A stretch of 17,444 nucleotides of DNA from Bacillota bacterium. Lineage in GTDB: Bacteria > Bacillota > Clostridia > Christensenellales > Aristaeellaceae. Location: assembly GCA_023415715.1 (NCBI GenBank), contig JAEZJP010000241.1, forward strand, positions 1-17,444. The letters run 5' to 3'. Position numbers and translations under genes: made by a program. Shown here piece by piece: positions 1-7,662 of the stretch (the first letter of the stretch is position 1; each line of letters begins with the position of its first letter). A model generated the notes under the pieces. That model saw only the letters and a program-made list of their open reading frames with translations, ran no database searches and was not told the DNA's origin.

Positions 1-189
1 GCGGAAGAAAACTCCGCCACCAGCGAGGAAATGTCCGCCCAGGCTGCCACGCTGCGGGAGGAAGTTGGGAAGTTCAAGCTGGATGATGGATATGAAAAAG
101 ACAGTATTTCCTCCATTCCTTTGCTTAAGGAGCCGTTCGAGATAAAAAAGCCGGTGTTGAAAGCCGCATCCACTTTGGGAAAGTACTAA
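1..189 (+). CDS. Methyl-accepting chemotaxis protein, C-terminal fragment (5' end outside window)
   Basis: Only the last 62 codons are present, in frame from base 1 to the TAA at 187-189. They begin with AEENSATSEEMS, the C-terminal methylation-helix signature shared by the three complete MCPs downstream. They continue through a KFKLD segment into a linker and end in STLGKY. The first 60 bases match positions 4105-4164 of the third receptor at 55 of 60 sites, so this is a recent paralogue. The sensor is not visible. The next receptor gene starts 27 bases after the stop, so both probably share a transcript. Family identity is secure from the fragment; ligand type cannot be judged. The GKY tail recurs in two of the three downstream receptors. 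Confidence 0.9.
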   Translation, partial: AEENSATSEEMSAQAATLREEVGKFKLDDGYEKDSISSIPLLKEPFEIKKPVLKAASTLGKY

Positions 190-216
190 GTACTATAATA
201 TCAGGGAGAGAATGAT

Positions 217-2310
217 ATGAAGAATCTTTCCATAACCAAAAAACTGATTCTGTTAAGCACACCGGCGATAATCGCACTTATCACTCTTTCCCTGATATTC
301 ATTTTCATGACGGATTCCGTGGATAAAAGCACCCGGCGGACACTGTATGATGAGCTTTATACTCCGGCTGCGGCGTTGCTCAATGCAGACAGGGATTTTT
401 ATCAGGCCTATCTCGCGGAAGATGAGATGGCGCTTCTAAAGGTGCGCCAGTCTGCTTCAGAACAAACAAAGGCCTTCAAAAGTTTGATCACCGGCTTTCT
501 TGGCCAGGCCAAGCAGGAACTGACTCTTTTGGGCACCCAGGAGCCCGCGCCAAGGCAGTCGGAAAAACTGGAAAGCCTTGTCGCCGATTTTACCCAAAGC
601 GCGGAAGTGGAACTTGATACTATAAGTACGCAAGGGTATGATTTGAGGCCATCGAAAACGCTGGAAAGCCTAGTTGCCGACTTCTCCAAAGACGCGGAGC
701 AGGAACTTACGCTTTTACAGTCTCAGGGTGCGAAAGCTCGGCCTTCCGAAACACTGGAAAATCTAGTGGCCGATTTTTCCAAAAATGCGGAAACCAAGCT
801 TGCCCAATTATCGGATCAGGATACAATTTCAGATGCACAGCAGCTGATGGAAAGCCTGGCTGCCGATTTCTCGGAAAACTCAACCCAGTTGAAAACGCGC
901 ATGGATGATGCGATTGCCAAATTACAGGCTAATCAGGACCTGTACGAAAGCTTTCAGCATCCCACGGCGAATGTTACGCTCAAGCAGCTTTATCAGGAGT
1001 TTTCTGTAAGATTTGACGAGTGGTTTAACACAAACGCCTTTACAGACAATGCCGCCGATACGGCAAAGCACATTGCTGCATTCAATACGGCAAGGGAACA
1101 AATCAATTTGATGACGGAACTGCTAGATGTCTATGCCCAGGGCAGCATAACCGCCATCCAGAGCCGGATAGCAATCAGCACCGTGAGTTCAATTACCGCC
1201 GTAGCAGTAATTGTCGTACTGCTGACCATATTGGCTGTATATATCATCCATTATCTGAAAAAGAATGTTCTTTATATTACCGGTATCAGCAAAAGGGTCG
1301 CCCAGGGAGAGCTACAGATTGTCATAAACGAAAAAACATTCGCCAAGGATGAAATCGGACAGCTCTCAAATGCGATGAGTCAGATTCTGTATAGGCTTGG
1401 CGAATATCACAACTATATCACAGAAATCGCGTCCGTGCTGGAAGCCATGAAGCAAGGGAGGATGGCCATACGGCTAAGCCATGCCTATGAAGGCGAATTT
1501 ACTGCTGTGAAAACCGCACTGCTTGGCATTTCATCCTCCCTGAGCCAGACTTTATACAATATAAACACAGCTGCCGAACAGGTCGCTACCGGTTCCGCGC
1601 AGGTTGCCAATGGGGCCCAAACGCTGGCTGCGGGGTCTACGGAGCAGGCCTCCTCCATAGAGGAACTGAACGTAACCGTTACTAAGGTTGCAAGGCAGGC
1701 CGCTGAAAATTCCGTAAACGTAAAGGCAGCAGCCGGATATGCAGATCAGGCAAGCGGATTTGTCAGGGATGGCAGCGAGCATATGATAAAGCTCAACGGT
1801 GCGATGGCGAATATCGGCGCAGCATCCAGCCAAATTGCCAATATCACAAAGGTGATTGAGGATATCGCATTCCAGACGAATATCCTTGCCCTGAATGCCG
1901 CCATTGAAGCGGCCCGCGCCGGGAATGCAGGCAAGGGCTTTGCGGTGGTGGCGGACGAGGTTCGCAATCTTGCTGCAAAATCTGCCGAAGCGGCAAGGCA
2001 GACCGCAGAATTGATTCGGCGCTCAACTGCGACTGTAGCCGAGGGCACACAGATAGCGGCTAAAACTGCTCAAATTCTTAAGCATGTGGAAGAGAACGAT
2101 ACGCTGGTCAGCGAAAACATGATCAGGATTGAACAAGCATCCTTGGAACAAGCAGCCGCGATGGATCAGATCAGGCAGGGACTTGCTCAAATATCCGGCG
2201 TAGTGAAGACTAGCGCGGTCACCGCCGAAGAAAACTCTGCCACCAGCGAGGAAATGTCCGAACAAGCCGGTGTATTACGCGAAGAAGTAAAAAAATTCAA
2301 ACTGGCTTGA
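217..2310 (+). CDS. Methyl-accepting chemotaxis protein with tandem-repeat helical sensor
   Basis: This 697-residue membrane chemoreceptor should signal to CheA through CheW or CheV. The N-terminus MKNLSITKKL leads into membrane helix 1 (about 11-31). The outer sensor (32-320) is about 290 residues, roughly twice a usual four-helix-bundle sensor. The excess is explained by tandem 31-residue units at 87-117, 118-148, 149-179 and 180-210 plus a partial copy from 211; the units share a core like LESLVADFSK and a RPS-type break. Membrane helix 2 (about 322-345) is followed by HAMP (346-400), a second HAMP-like stretch (401-449) and the signalling domain, with the conserved tip FQTNILALNAAIEAARAG at 552-569. 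Methylation-type motifs lie near 478-486 (ASSIEELNV) and 669-681 (TAEENSATSEEMS). GGGAG at 204-208 supports the ATG at 217. The protein stops right after KFKLA and lacks the GKY tail of its neighbours. Confidence 0.95.
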   Translation: MKNLSITKKLILLSTPAIIALITLSLIFIFMTDSVDKSTRRTLYDELYTPAAALLNADRDFYQAYLAEDEMALLKVRQSASEQTKAFKSLITGFLGQAKQELTLLGTQEPAPRQSEKLESLVADFTQSAEVELDTISTQGYDLRPSKTLESLVADFSKDAEQELTLLQSQGAKARPSETLENLVADFSKNAETKLAQLSDQDTISDAQQLMESLAADFSENSTQLKTRMDDAIAKLQANQDLYESFQHPTANVTLKQLYQEFSVRFDEWFNTNAFTDNAADTAKHIAAFNTAREQINLMTELLDVYAQGSITAIQSRIAISTVSSITAVAVIVVLLTILAVYIIHYLKKNVLYITGISKRVAQGELQIVINEKTFAKDEIGQLSNAMSQILYRLGEYHNYITEIASVLEAMKQGRMAIRLSHAYEGEFTAVKTALLGISSSLSQTLYNINTAAEQVATGSAQVANGAQTLAAGSTEQASSIEELNVTVTKVARQAAENSVNVKAAAGYADQASGFVRDGSEHMIKLNGAMANIGAASSQIANITKVIEDIAFQTNILALNAAIEAARAGNAGKGFAVVADEVRNLAAKSAEAARQTAELIRRSTATVAEGTQIAAKTAQILKHVEENDTLVSENMIRIEQASLEQAAAMDQIRQGLAQISGVVKTSAVTAEENSATSEEMSEQAGVLREEVKKFKLA
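475..909 (+). repeat. Tandem 93-bp coding repeats (31-residue units) inside the receptor sensor
   Basis: Four full units start at 475, 568, 661 and 754, and a partial fifth starts at 847. The first unit is the most diverged. Units two to four share the protein pattern L-E-S/N-L-V-A-D-F near their start, an acidic stretch with A-E-x-E/K-L, and in two cases a Q-G-x-x-x-R-P-S-E/K-T end. The period is exact (93 bp, no frame disturbance). The repeats look helical with a proline-marked break, and fall in the first half of the periplasmic-side sensor. Confidence 0.85.
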
Positions 2311-2377
2311 GATTCTGAAATGGACTCCTTGCCCCTATTTCCCGTCTAAAAGAGCACGCAACAAACAAAGCGGAGCT

Positions 2378-2405
2378 TAAAATTGCCGAAGAATTTGCGA
2401 AATAT
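2378..2405 (+). promoter_or_regulatory. Possible motility sigma factor (SigD-like) promoter
   Basis: TAAA at 2378-2381 is followed after exactly 15 bases by GCGAAATAT (2397-2405), which resembles the SigD -10 element GCCGATAT with a substitution or indel. It lies 100 bases before the ATG of the next receptor, inside the longest gap of the receptor cluster, where a promoter would be expected. The -10 match is imperfect, so this is a weak call. Confidence 0.25.
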
Positions 2406-2508
2406 AGAGGTGTGTGAGGTTACCTATTTGCAGCCATACCGCACGCATGATGTACCGAAGCCCACATTTCACAATCATGACTTCGGAAGCGTAGGGGGAA
2501 AAGGATCA

Positions 2509-4284
2509 ATGAAAAACTTAACCATCACCATGAAGCTGGTCATCGGCTGTGGTCTAGTTCTTGTATTTATGCTGCTGATTATTGTGTTGTCTCTGTCCAG
2601 CATCAATACAATGGGTAATCAAATCACACTATATGGGAATCACACAATACCAAGCATAGAAAATACATGGTCCATGAGAAGGGATATGGCATCCGTCCAG
2701 AGATATCTGCTGCTGGCACTGATCAAGAAGGACAAACAGGAAATAAAAAACGCGCTGGATATTGCCGGTACGGATGCGAAGTCCGTGCACGATACGTTTG
2801 CCCGGTTTTCCGAAAATTTTGCCGTCCAGGACAAACAAGAACAAATTGAGAATATCAAAACTCTGCTGGATCAGGCGGCTTCCATAAGGGAACAGATCAC
2901 GGAGCTTTTGCTAAGCTCCGCAATTTTGGATGCCCTGAAAGCTCAGGATGTTTTTTTGAAACAATACGTACCTGCTCTTGGACAGGTGGAAGTTCTGCTC
3001 GATGAGCTTACCAGCGTTACGGATGTAGAAGCGAAAAATCAGGCGGCGGTTGGGGAAGCAACGGCAAATACAGCTCTTGTCCTGCTCATCACGGCAGCCG
3101 CAATTTCCATCCTGATGACAATTGCAATTATATACTTAATCCGCAGATCAATCTTAAGCCCTGTGAAGGAGATTGAAAAGGTATACGAAGAAATGGCACA
3201 GGGGAATATGCAGGCCGAAATTTCCTATGACAGCAGGGATGAGCTGGGGAACATGGCCAGGAGCATGAAAAAGACAAACGCTATGATTGCCTCCTATATC
3301 CGTGATATATCTGAAAAATTGAGCCAGCTGTCACGCGGTGATATGAGGCTTCGCATGGATTTGGATTATATCGGCGATTTTGACGCCATTGAGCAGGCTT
3401 TGCGGAATACGGCACTGGCCCTGAACATGACGCTTCACAACATCAGCAATGCCGCCGAACAGGTTTCCACTGGCGCAGCGCAGGTTGCCGGCGGTGCCCA
3501 GGCGCTGGCGACAGGTTCTTCGCAGCAGGCTTCCTCTATTGAGGAACTGAGTGCTTCCGTTGCAAAGATCGCGGGGCAGGCTGCCGAAAATTCCGTTCAT
3601 GTCAAGGCTGCAACCGGGTATGTAGAGCAGGCCGGAGCGGGTGTGAGTGCCGGAAACAGGCATATGAAGCAACTAACGGAAGCGATGGAAAACATTGGTT
3701 CTGCGTCAAATCAGATCGCAAGCATTACCAAGGTGATTGAGGATATAGCGTTCCAGACAAATATTCTTGCTTTGAACGCCGCAATCGAAGCGGCCCGGGC
3801 GGGAAGCGCCGGGAAAGGCTTTGCCGTGGTGGCGGATGAGGTGCGCAATCTTGCCGCGAAATCAGCCCAGGCTGCAAAACAGACCGCGGAATTGATCTCA
3901 CGCTCTGCAACCACAGTGGCCGAAGGCTCGCAAATCGCAACCCAGACCGCGCAGATACTGCATGATGTGGAAGAACAGGCCCGCATGGTCATAGAAAGCA
4001 TTGCAAGAATTAATCAGGCATCTGTAGAACAGGCGGCAGCCATTGAACAGATTAAGCAGGGACTTTCCCAGGTATCCTCCGTCGTGCAGACAAATGCGGC
4101 AACAGCGGAAGAAAACTCCGCAACAAGCGAGCAAATGTCCGCCCAGGCTGCCACGCTGCACGAGGAAGTAGGGAAATTCGCCTTGGATTCCGGTTATGAA
4201 AAAGACAACCATGATGCCGTTTCCCAAATCGGGGAGCCGGCCATGCCTTATAAAGCAGCCGCACCTTATATGGGAAAGTATTAA
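2509..4284 (+). CDS. Methyl-accepting chemotaxis protein, four-helix-bundle sensor type
   Basis: This is a 591-residue chemoreceptor when read from the ATG at 2509. That start is preferred because MKNLTITMKL matches the start of the upstream receptor and because GGGGGAAAAGG (2494-2504) sits just before it. A TTG at 2383 extends the frame but adds 42 residues that do not look like a receptor N-terminus. Membrane helix 1 is about 11-31, a helical outer sensor of ordinary four-helix-bundle length runs to about 186, and membrane helix 2 is about 188-211. HAMP covers 212-265 and a second HAMP-like stretch follows (266-315, with DYIGDFDAIEQAL). The signalling domain has FQTNILALNAAIEAARAG at 415-432. 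Methylation-type motifs are near 341-350 and 532-544. The C-terminus runs through KFALDSGYEK and ends in APYMGKY. It lies 198 bases after the previous receptor. The ligand is unknown. Confidence 0.93.
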   Translation: MKNLTITMKLVIGCGLVLVFMLLIIVLSLSSINTMGNQITLYGNHTIPSIENTWSMRRDMASVQRYLLLALIKKDKQEIKNALDIAGTDAKSVHDTFARFSENFAVQDKQEQIENIKTLLDQAASIREQITELLLSSAILDALKAQDVFLKQYVPALGQVEVLLDELTSVTDVEAKNQAAVGEATANTALVLLITAAAISILMTIAIIYLIRRSILSPVKEIEKVYEEMAQGNMQAEISYDSRDELGNMARSMKKTNAMIASYIRDISEKLSQLSRGDMRLRMDLDYIGDFDAIEQALRNTALALNMTLHNISNAAEQVSTGAAQVAGGAQALATGSSQQASSIEELSASVAKIAGQAAENSVHVKAATGYVEQAGAGVSAGNRHMKQLTEAMENIGSASNQIASITKVIEDIAFQTNILALNAAIEAARAGSAGKGFAVVADEVRNLAAKSAQAAKQTAELISRSATTVAEGSQIATQTAQILHDVEEQARMVIESIARINQASVEQAAAIEQIKQGLSQVSSVVQTNAATAEENSATSEQMSAQAATLHEEVGKFALDSGYEKDNHDAVSQIGEPAMPYKAAAPYMGKY

Positions 4285-4375
4285 GAAAGTGAGATGAGGT
4301 TCTTAATTTTGCAGGGATCACCAGTTTAGCGTAAATGGATTCATGCGAGATCTAATAGCGAAGGAGTAAATTAAT

Positions 4376-6592
4376 ATGTCTTTACAAAAGCCCATCACAG
4401 CTGCACATATGCTTCATACGAGGGCGGTCGCCTTTAAAAACAGTCTGACCTTTAAGATGCTTTTGGAACTGCTGGCGTTGGTAGCCATTATTCTTACCGG
4501 CATACTGGTTATTCTGTGGCTCCAGCTTACAAATCTTGTTTCCGGCAACGTTCAAAAAGAAATTGTTTCCTTGGCGGAGCATAACGCGAACCTTTCCACG
4601 GATTATTTTGATACCATGCAGGAGCAATCGGCCTCACTCGCCAGGGCTATGTCGCAAATGGACAGCACCGACTTTACGGCAGAGGATAAGCAAGAACTGA
4701 TGCGCAAGCTGATGGGTGGAATTATCAAGGACGAACGCATTTTCGGTGTCTATACTGCCTGGGAGCCGAATAATGAGTTTCCGGATACGCCCGATGGCTT
4801 GTCCTTTTACATCTACCGCTCGGGGACGGATTTGAAGACAGATATATTGAACGACTATGCTGCCTATAGTGAAGGCGATTATTATGCGGCTGTGAAAAAA
4901 AGCATGGCGCCGCATATAACGGAACCCTATCCCTATGAGCTCACCAACGGTCAGACAGAATGGCTGATCACCGTAAGCAATCCGATTATTTCCGATTCCG
5001 GTGCGTTTTTGGGCATCGCCACTTGTGATATCATGGCCGACACTATCAACAGTCTGAATTATAGCCTTGGAGGGCATACAAAGGCTTACAATATGCTGCT
5101 TTCACCCGGCGGCGCGTATTTGACGAATTCGTGGGATAAAAGCCTCATGGGCAGCGCTTTCGGAGAGGGTATGAAGGATCAGGCCGAGCGCAGCGAAATT
5201 TTGTCCATGGTTGCGTCGGGAGAAGAAAAGCTGCGGGAGCACAGGGATGAGGCCTTGGGCGAGGATGCCTACATTATCCAGTCGCCGGTTCATATCAAGG
5301 GGCTTGATGAAACCCTGTCCAGCCTGTTCGTCGTATCCAAGCCGGAAGCCCTTGCGCAAGTAAGCAGCATTGTTCTTGTCGTTCTTCTCCTGAGCATTCT
5401 GGAGCTAGTGATCATTGGGACGGGCGTCATCCTGATCCTCAGAAAGTCCATGCGTCCGATGAAGGATATCATCAGCGTTGCAGAAGGGTTGGAGAACGGA
5501 AATCTGAATTCGGAGATAAAGGTTACATCCAAGGATGAATTCGGACTTCTGGCACAGGTCTTTCAAAAGACCACCAATGTGCTGAAGTTATATGTGGGTG
5601 AAATATCCGCCATATTACGTCAGCTTGCGAAAGGTGACCTGCGCGTTGCCATTGAAAATGATTATGTGGGCGACTTTGCCCCCATCAAGGCAGCGCTTTT
5701 GGACATTTCATCCTCGCTGAACAATACCATGGCGACAATCAATACCGCTGCGGAGCAGGTTTCGACCGGCGCCAGCCAGGTAGCCAGCGGTGCTCAGGCT
5801 TTGGCAACAGGCTCAACCGAGCAGGCGTCATCGATTGAGGAACTGAACGCTTCCATCACAAGAATAGCAGAACAGTCCGAGGAAAATGCCACCAATGTTA
5901 AAATGGCCTCCCGGTACGTTGAACAGGCCAGCGCAAACGTAAGGGACGGAAGCGGGCACATGCTGCAGCTCACCGGTGCCATGGCGAATATTACTTCTTC
6001 CTCAAACCAGATTGCCAATATCACAAAAGTGATAGAGGATATCGCATTCCAAACCAACATCCTTGCGCTGAACGCCGCCATCGAGGCCGCCCGCGCGGGG
6101 AATGCCGGCAAGGGCTTCGCCGTGGTGGCGGATGAGGTACGCAACCTTGCCGCAAAATCTGCCGAAGCGGCCAAGCAAACCGCGGAGTTGATACGGCATT
6201 CGGCCGCTACAGTGGAGGAAGGCACGCAAATCGCGGAAAAAACCGCGCAGATCCTTCATGAAATTGAAAGCAAAGATAATCTGGTCAATGAGAGCATTGT
6301 GAAGATACTTGAATCGTCCTCCGATCAGGCGGCTGCTATTGAACAGGTAAAGCAGGGGCTTAATCAGGTATCCTTCGTTGTGCAGACGAATGCGGCTACC
6401 GCCGAGGAAAACTCCGCCACCAGTGAGGAAATGTCTGCCCAGGCTGCCGCACTTAAGGAGGAAGTTGAAAAGTTCAAGCTGGATAACGGGTATGGAAAGA
6501 ACGGCCTTGCAGCCATCTCCCTGCTTGAAGAACCAACGAAAAACAAAAGCAAAGCAGCGTTCAAAGCAGGCTCTGCTTTGGGAAAGTATTGA
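4376..6592 (+). CDS. Methyl-accepting chemotaxis protein, double-Cache sensor type
   Basis: This 738-residue chemoreceptor has a longer cytoplasmic N-terminus (1-27), membrane helix 1 (about 28-50) and an extracytoplasmic region (51-327) with double-Cache features. These include a long first helix, then the segment FGVYTAWEPN (123-132), a GDYY stretch, the strand WLITVSNPI (196-204), FLGIATCDI (211-219) and a second smaller module (235-322). The RxxWY-type amino-acid-binding signature of some dCache receptors was not seen, so the ligand is open. Membrane helix 2 is about 329-355, followed by HAMP (356-409), a HAMP-like stretch (410-455) and the signalling domain with FQTNILALNAAIEAARAG at 558-575. 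It ends in KFKLDNGYGK plus a linker and SALGKY. AAGGAG (4361-4366) lies 9 bases before the ATG. The cheV gene begins 9 bases after the stop, so the two are almost certainly co-transcribed. Confidence 0.95.
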   Translation: MSLQKPITAAHMLHTRAVAFKNSLTFKMLLELLALVAIILTGILVILWLQLTNLVSGNVQKEIVSLAEHNANLSTDYFDTMQEQSASLARAMSQMDSTDFTAEDKQELMRKLMGGIIKDERIFGVYTAWEPNNEFPDTPDGLSFYIYRSGTDLKTDILNDYAAYSEGDYYAAVKKSMAPHITEPYPYELTNGQTEWLITVSNPIISDSGAFLGIATCDIMADTINSLNYSLGGHTKAYNMLLSPGGAYLTNSWDKSLMGSAFGEGMKDQAERSEILSMVASGEEKLREHRDEALGEDAYIIQSPVHIKGLDETLSSLFVVSKPEALAQVSSIVLVVLLLSILELVIIGTGVILILRKSMRPMKDIISVAEGLENGNLNSEIKVTSKDEFGLLAQVFQKTTNVLKLYVGEISAILRQLAKGDLRVAIENDYVGDFAPIKAALLDISSSLNNTMATINTAAEQVSTGASQVASGAQALATGSTEQASSIEELNASITRIAEQSEENATNVKMASRYVEQASANVRDGSGHMLQLTGAMANITSSSNQIANITKVIEDIAFQTNILALNAAIEAARAGNAGKGFAVVADEVRNLAAKSAEAAKQTAELIRHSAATVEEGTQIAEKTAQILHEIESKDNLVNESIVKILESSSDQAAAIEQVKQGLNQVSFVVQTNAATAEENSATSEEMSAQAAALKEEVEKFKLDNGYGKNGLAAISLLEEPTKNKSKAAFKAGSALGKY

Positions 6593-6601
6593 GGTGTTTT
6601 A

Positions 6602-7516
6602 ATGAGTCTTGGAAAAAGCGAGATCATGCTGGAATCCGGAACGAACGAGCTTGGGCTTTTGGAATTTCGCATCGGGGGAAACAGCTTTGGTATTAACGTG
6701 GCGAAAGTGCGTGAGCTGCTTCAATACCGGCCGGTGCAGCCCATGCCTCATGCCCAGCCCCATGTGGAAGGCGTCATCTGCCCCAGAAACGAGCTGCTGA
6801 CGGTGATCGATCTGGCCTCGTACCTGAATCAACCGGCTTCCGATCGGCTGGATCAGGATATTTTCGTCATCACCGCGTTCAATCGAACGGATATTGCTTT
6901 CCATGTGCATCAGGTGGTAGGCATCCATTGGATTTCCTGGGAGACCATTGAAAAGCCCAATACGGCGATCTTCGGGGACAATGAAGGCGTTGTGACTGGA
7001 ATCGCCAAGCTGAAGGATACCCTGATCACCATACTGGATTTTGAAAAAATCATGGTGGATATCAATCCCGGCACCAGTGTGGCGGCTGACGCTGCGCTGA
7101 TACGAAGCCCGGCTTTGCAGGATTCCAGGCACAATATACTGGTCGTGGAAGATTCCATGATGCTGCGCAAAATGATATCGGATGCCCTTCAAAAGGCGGG
7201 CTATATGAATATCATCATGAAAGAAGACGGACAGGACGCATGGGATTACCTGTCAGGGCTCAAGGAAGAAAACGGCCCGATCGAAAAGCAGATCAGCTGT
7301 GTAATCACGGATATCGAAATGCCTCAAATGGACGGTCACCACCTGACAAAGCGGATCAAGGAGAGCAAAGTGTTGTCCAAGATCCCGGTTATCATTTTCT
7401 CCTCACTCATATCGGAGGAGATGATCGTGAAAGGCAATGAAGTCGGGGCGGATGCCCAGCTGTCGAAGCCCCAAATCCATCTGCTGGTGGGAAAACTCAG
7501 TGAAATGATAAGGTAA
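6602..7516 (+). CDS. cheV: CheV: CheW-like adaptor fused to a response-regulator receiver domain
   Basis: This 304-residue cytoplasmic adaptor couples receptors to CheA and tunes that coupling by phosphorylation. Residues 17-152 form a CheW-like domain (GLLEFRIGGNSFGINVAKV, then VEGVICPRNELLTVIDLA). After a short linker, residues 177-302 form a receiver domain. Its acidic pair is E183 and D184, the phospho-acceptor is D237 in ITDIEMPQMDG, the switch Ser is S267, and the conserved lysine is K289 in LSKP; all key positions are intact, so it should be phosphorylatable. The ATG at 6602 follows GAGGTG, which overlaps the TGA of the preceding receptor, suggesting translational coupling. It is the last gene before the terminator at 7540-7591. 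No cheA or cheW is nearby. CheV is known in B. subtilis and many proteobacteria. Confidence 0.95.
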   Translation: MSLGKSEIMLESGTNELGLLEFRIGGNSFGINVAKVRELLQYRPVQPMPHAQPHVEGVICPRNELLTVIDLASYLNQPASDRLDQDIFVITAFNRTDIAFHVHQVVGIHWISWETIEKPNTAIFGDNEGVVTGIAKLKDTLITILDFEKIMVDINPGTSVAADAALIRSPALQDSRHNILVVEDSMMLRKMISDALQKAGYMNIIMKEDGQDAWDYLSGLKEENGPIEKQISCVITDIEMPQMDGHHLTKRIKESKVLSKIPVIIFSSLISEEMIVKGNEVGADAQLSKPQIHLLVGKLSEMIR

Positions 7517-7539
7517 ATACAAAGCTTATCGTAAATCGG

Positions 7540-7591
7540 AAACAGGTTGTGCTCCTACGGTTAACAACGCCGCAGGGGGCAGCCTGTTTTT
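7540..7591 (+). terminator. Rho-independent terminator after the receptor-cheV operon
   Basis: AAACAGG (7540-7546) pairs with CCTGTTT (7583-7589). The stem continues inward imperfectly with G-T pairs, TTG(T)..CTCC against GGGGGCAG, and a run of five T residues follows at 7587-7591. It begins 24 bases after the cheV stop and separates cheV from the CotH-like gene. Confidence 0.75.
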
Positions 7592-7662
7592 CAATGGAGT
7601 GGGAGAAAATCACACATTTTCTTATTTTTTGAAAGGAAGGAGAATGACTCATATAGAATGCA

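Noticed and set aside
194..199. Perfect TATAAT between the first two receptors
   Set aside because: There is no fitting -35, and a transcript from it would begin inside the ribosome binding site of the next gene.
475..909. CRISPR-like or non-coding satellite array
   Set aside because: The 93-bp period keeps the reading frame, has no unique spacers, and encodes a conserved protein repeat within a receptor.
2383..2508. N-terminal extension of the third receptor from a TTG codon
   Set aside because: The 42 added residues show no receptor-like features, while the ATG at 2509 has a ribosome site and an N-terminus matching the upstream paralogue.
1746..6225. Long minus-strand open frames antisense to the receptor signalling domains
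   Set aside because: They recur at the same place in each paralogue because the coding strand is conserved, and they show no ribosome sites or protein family features.
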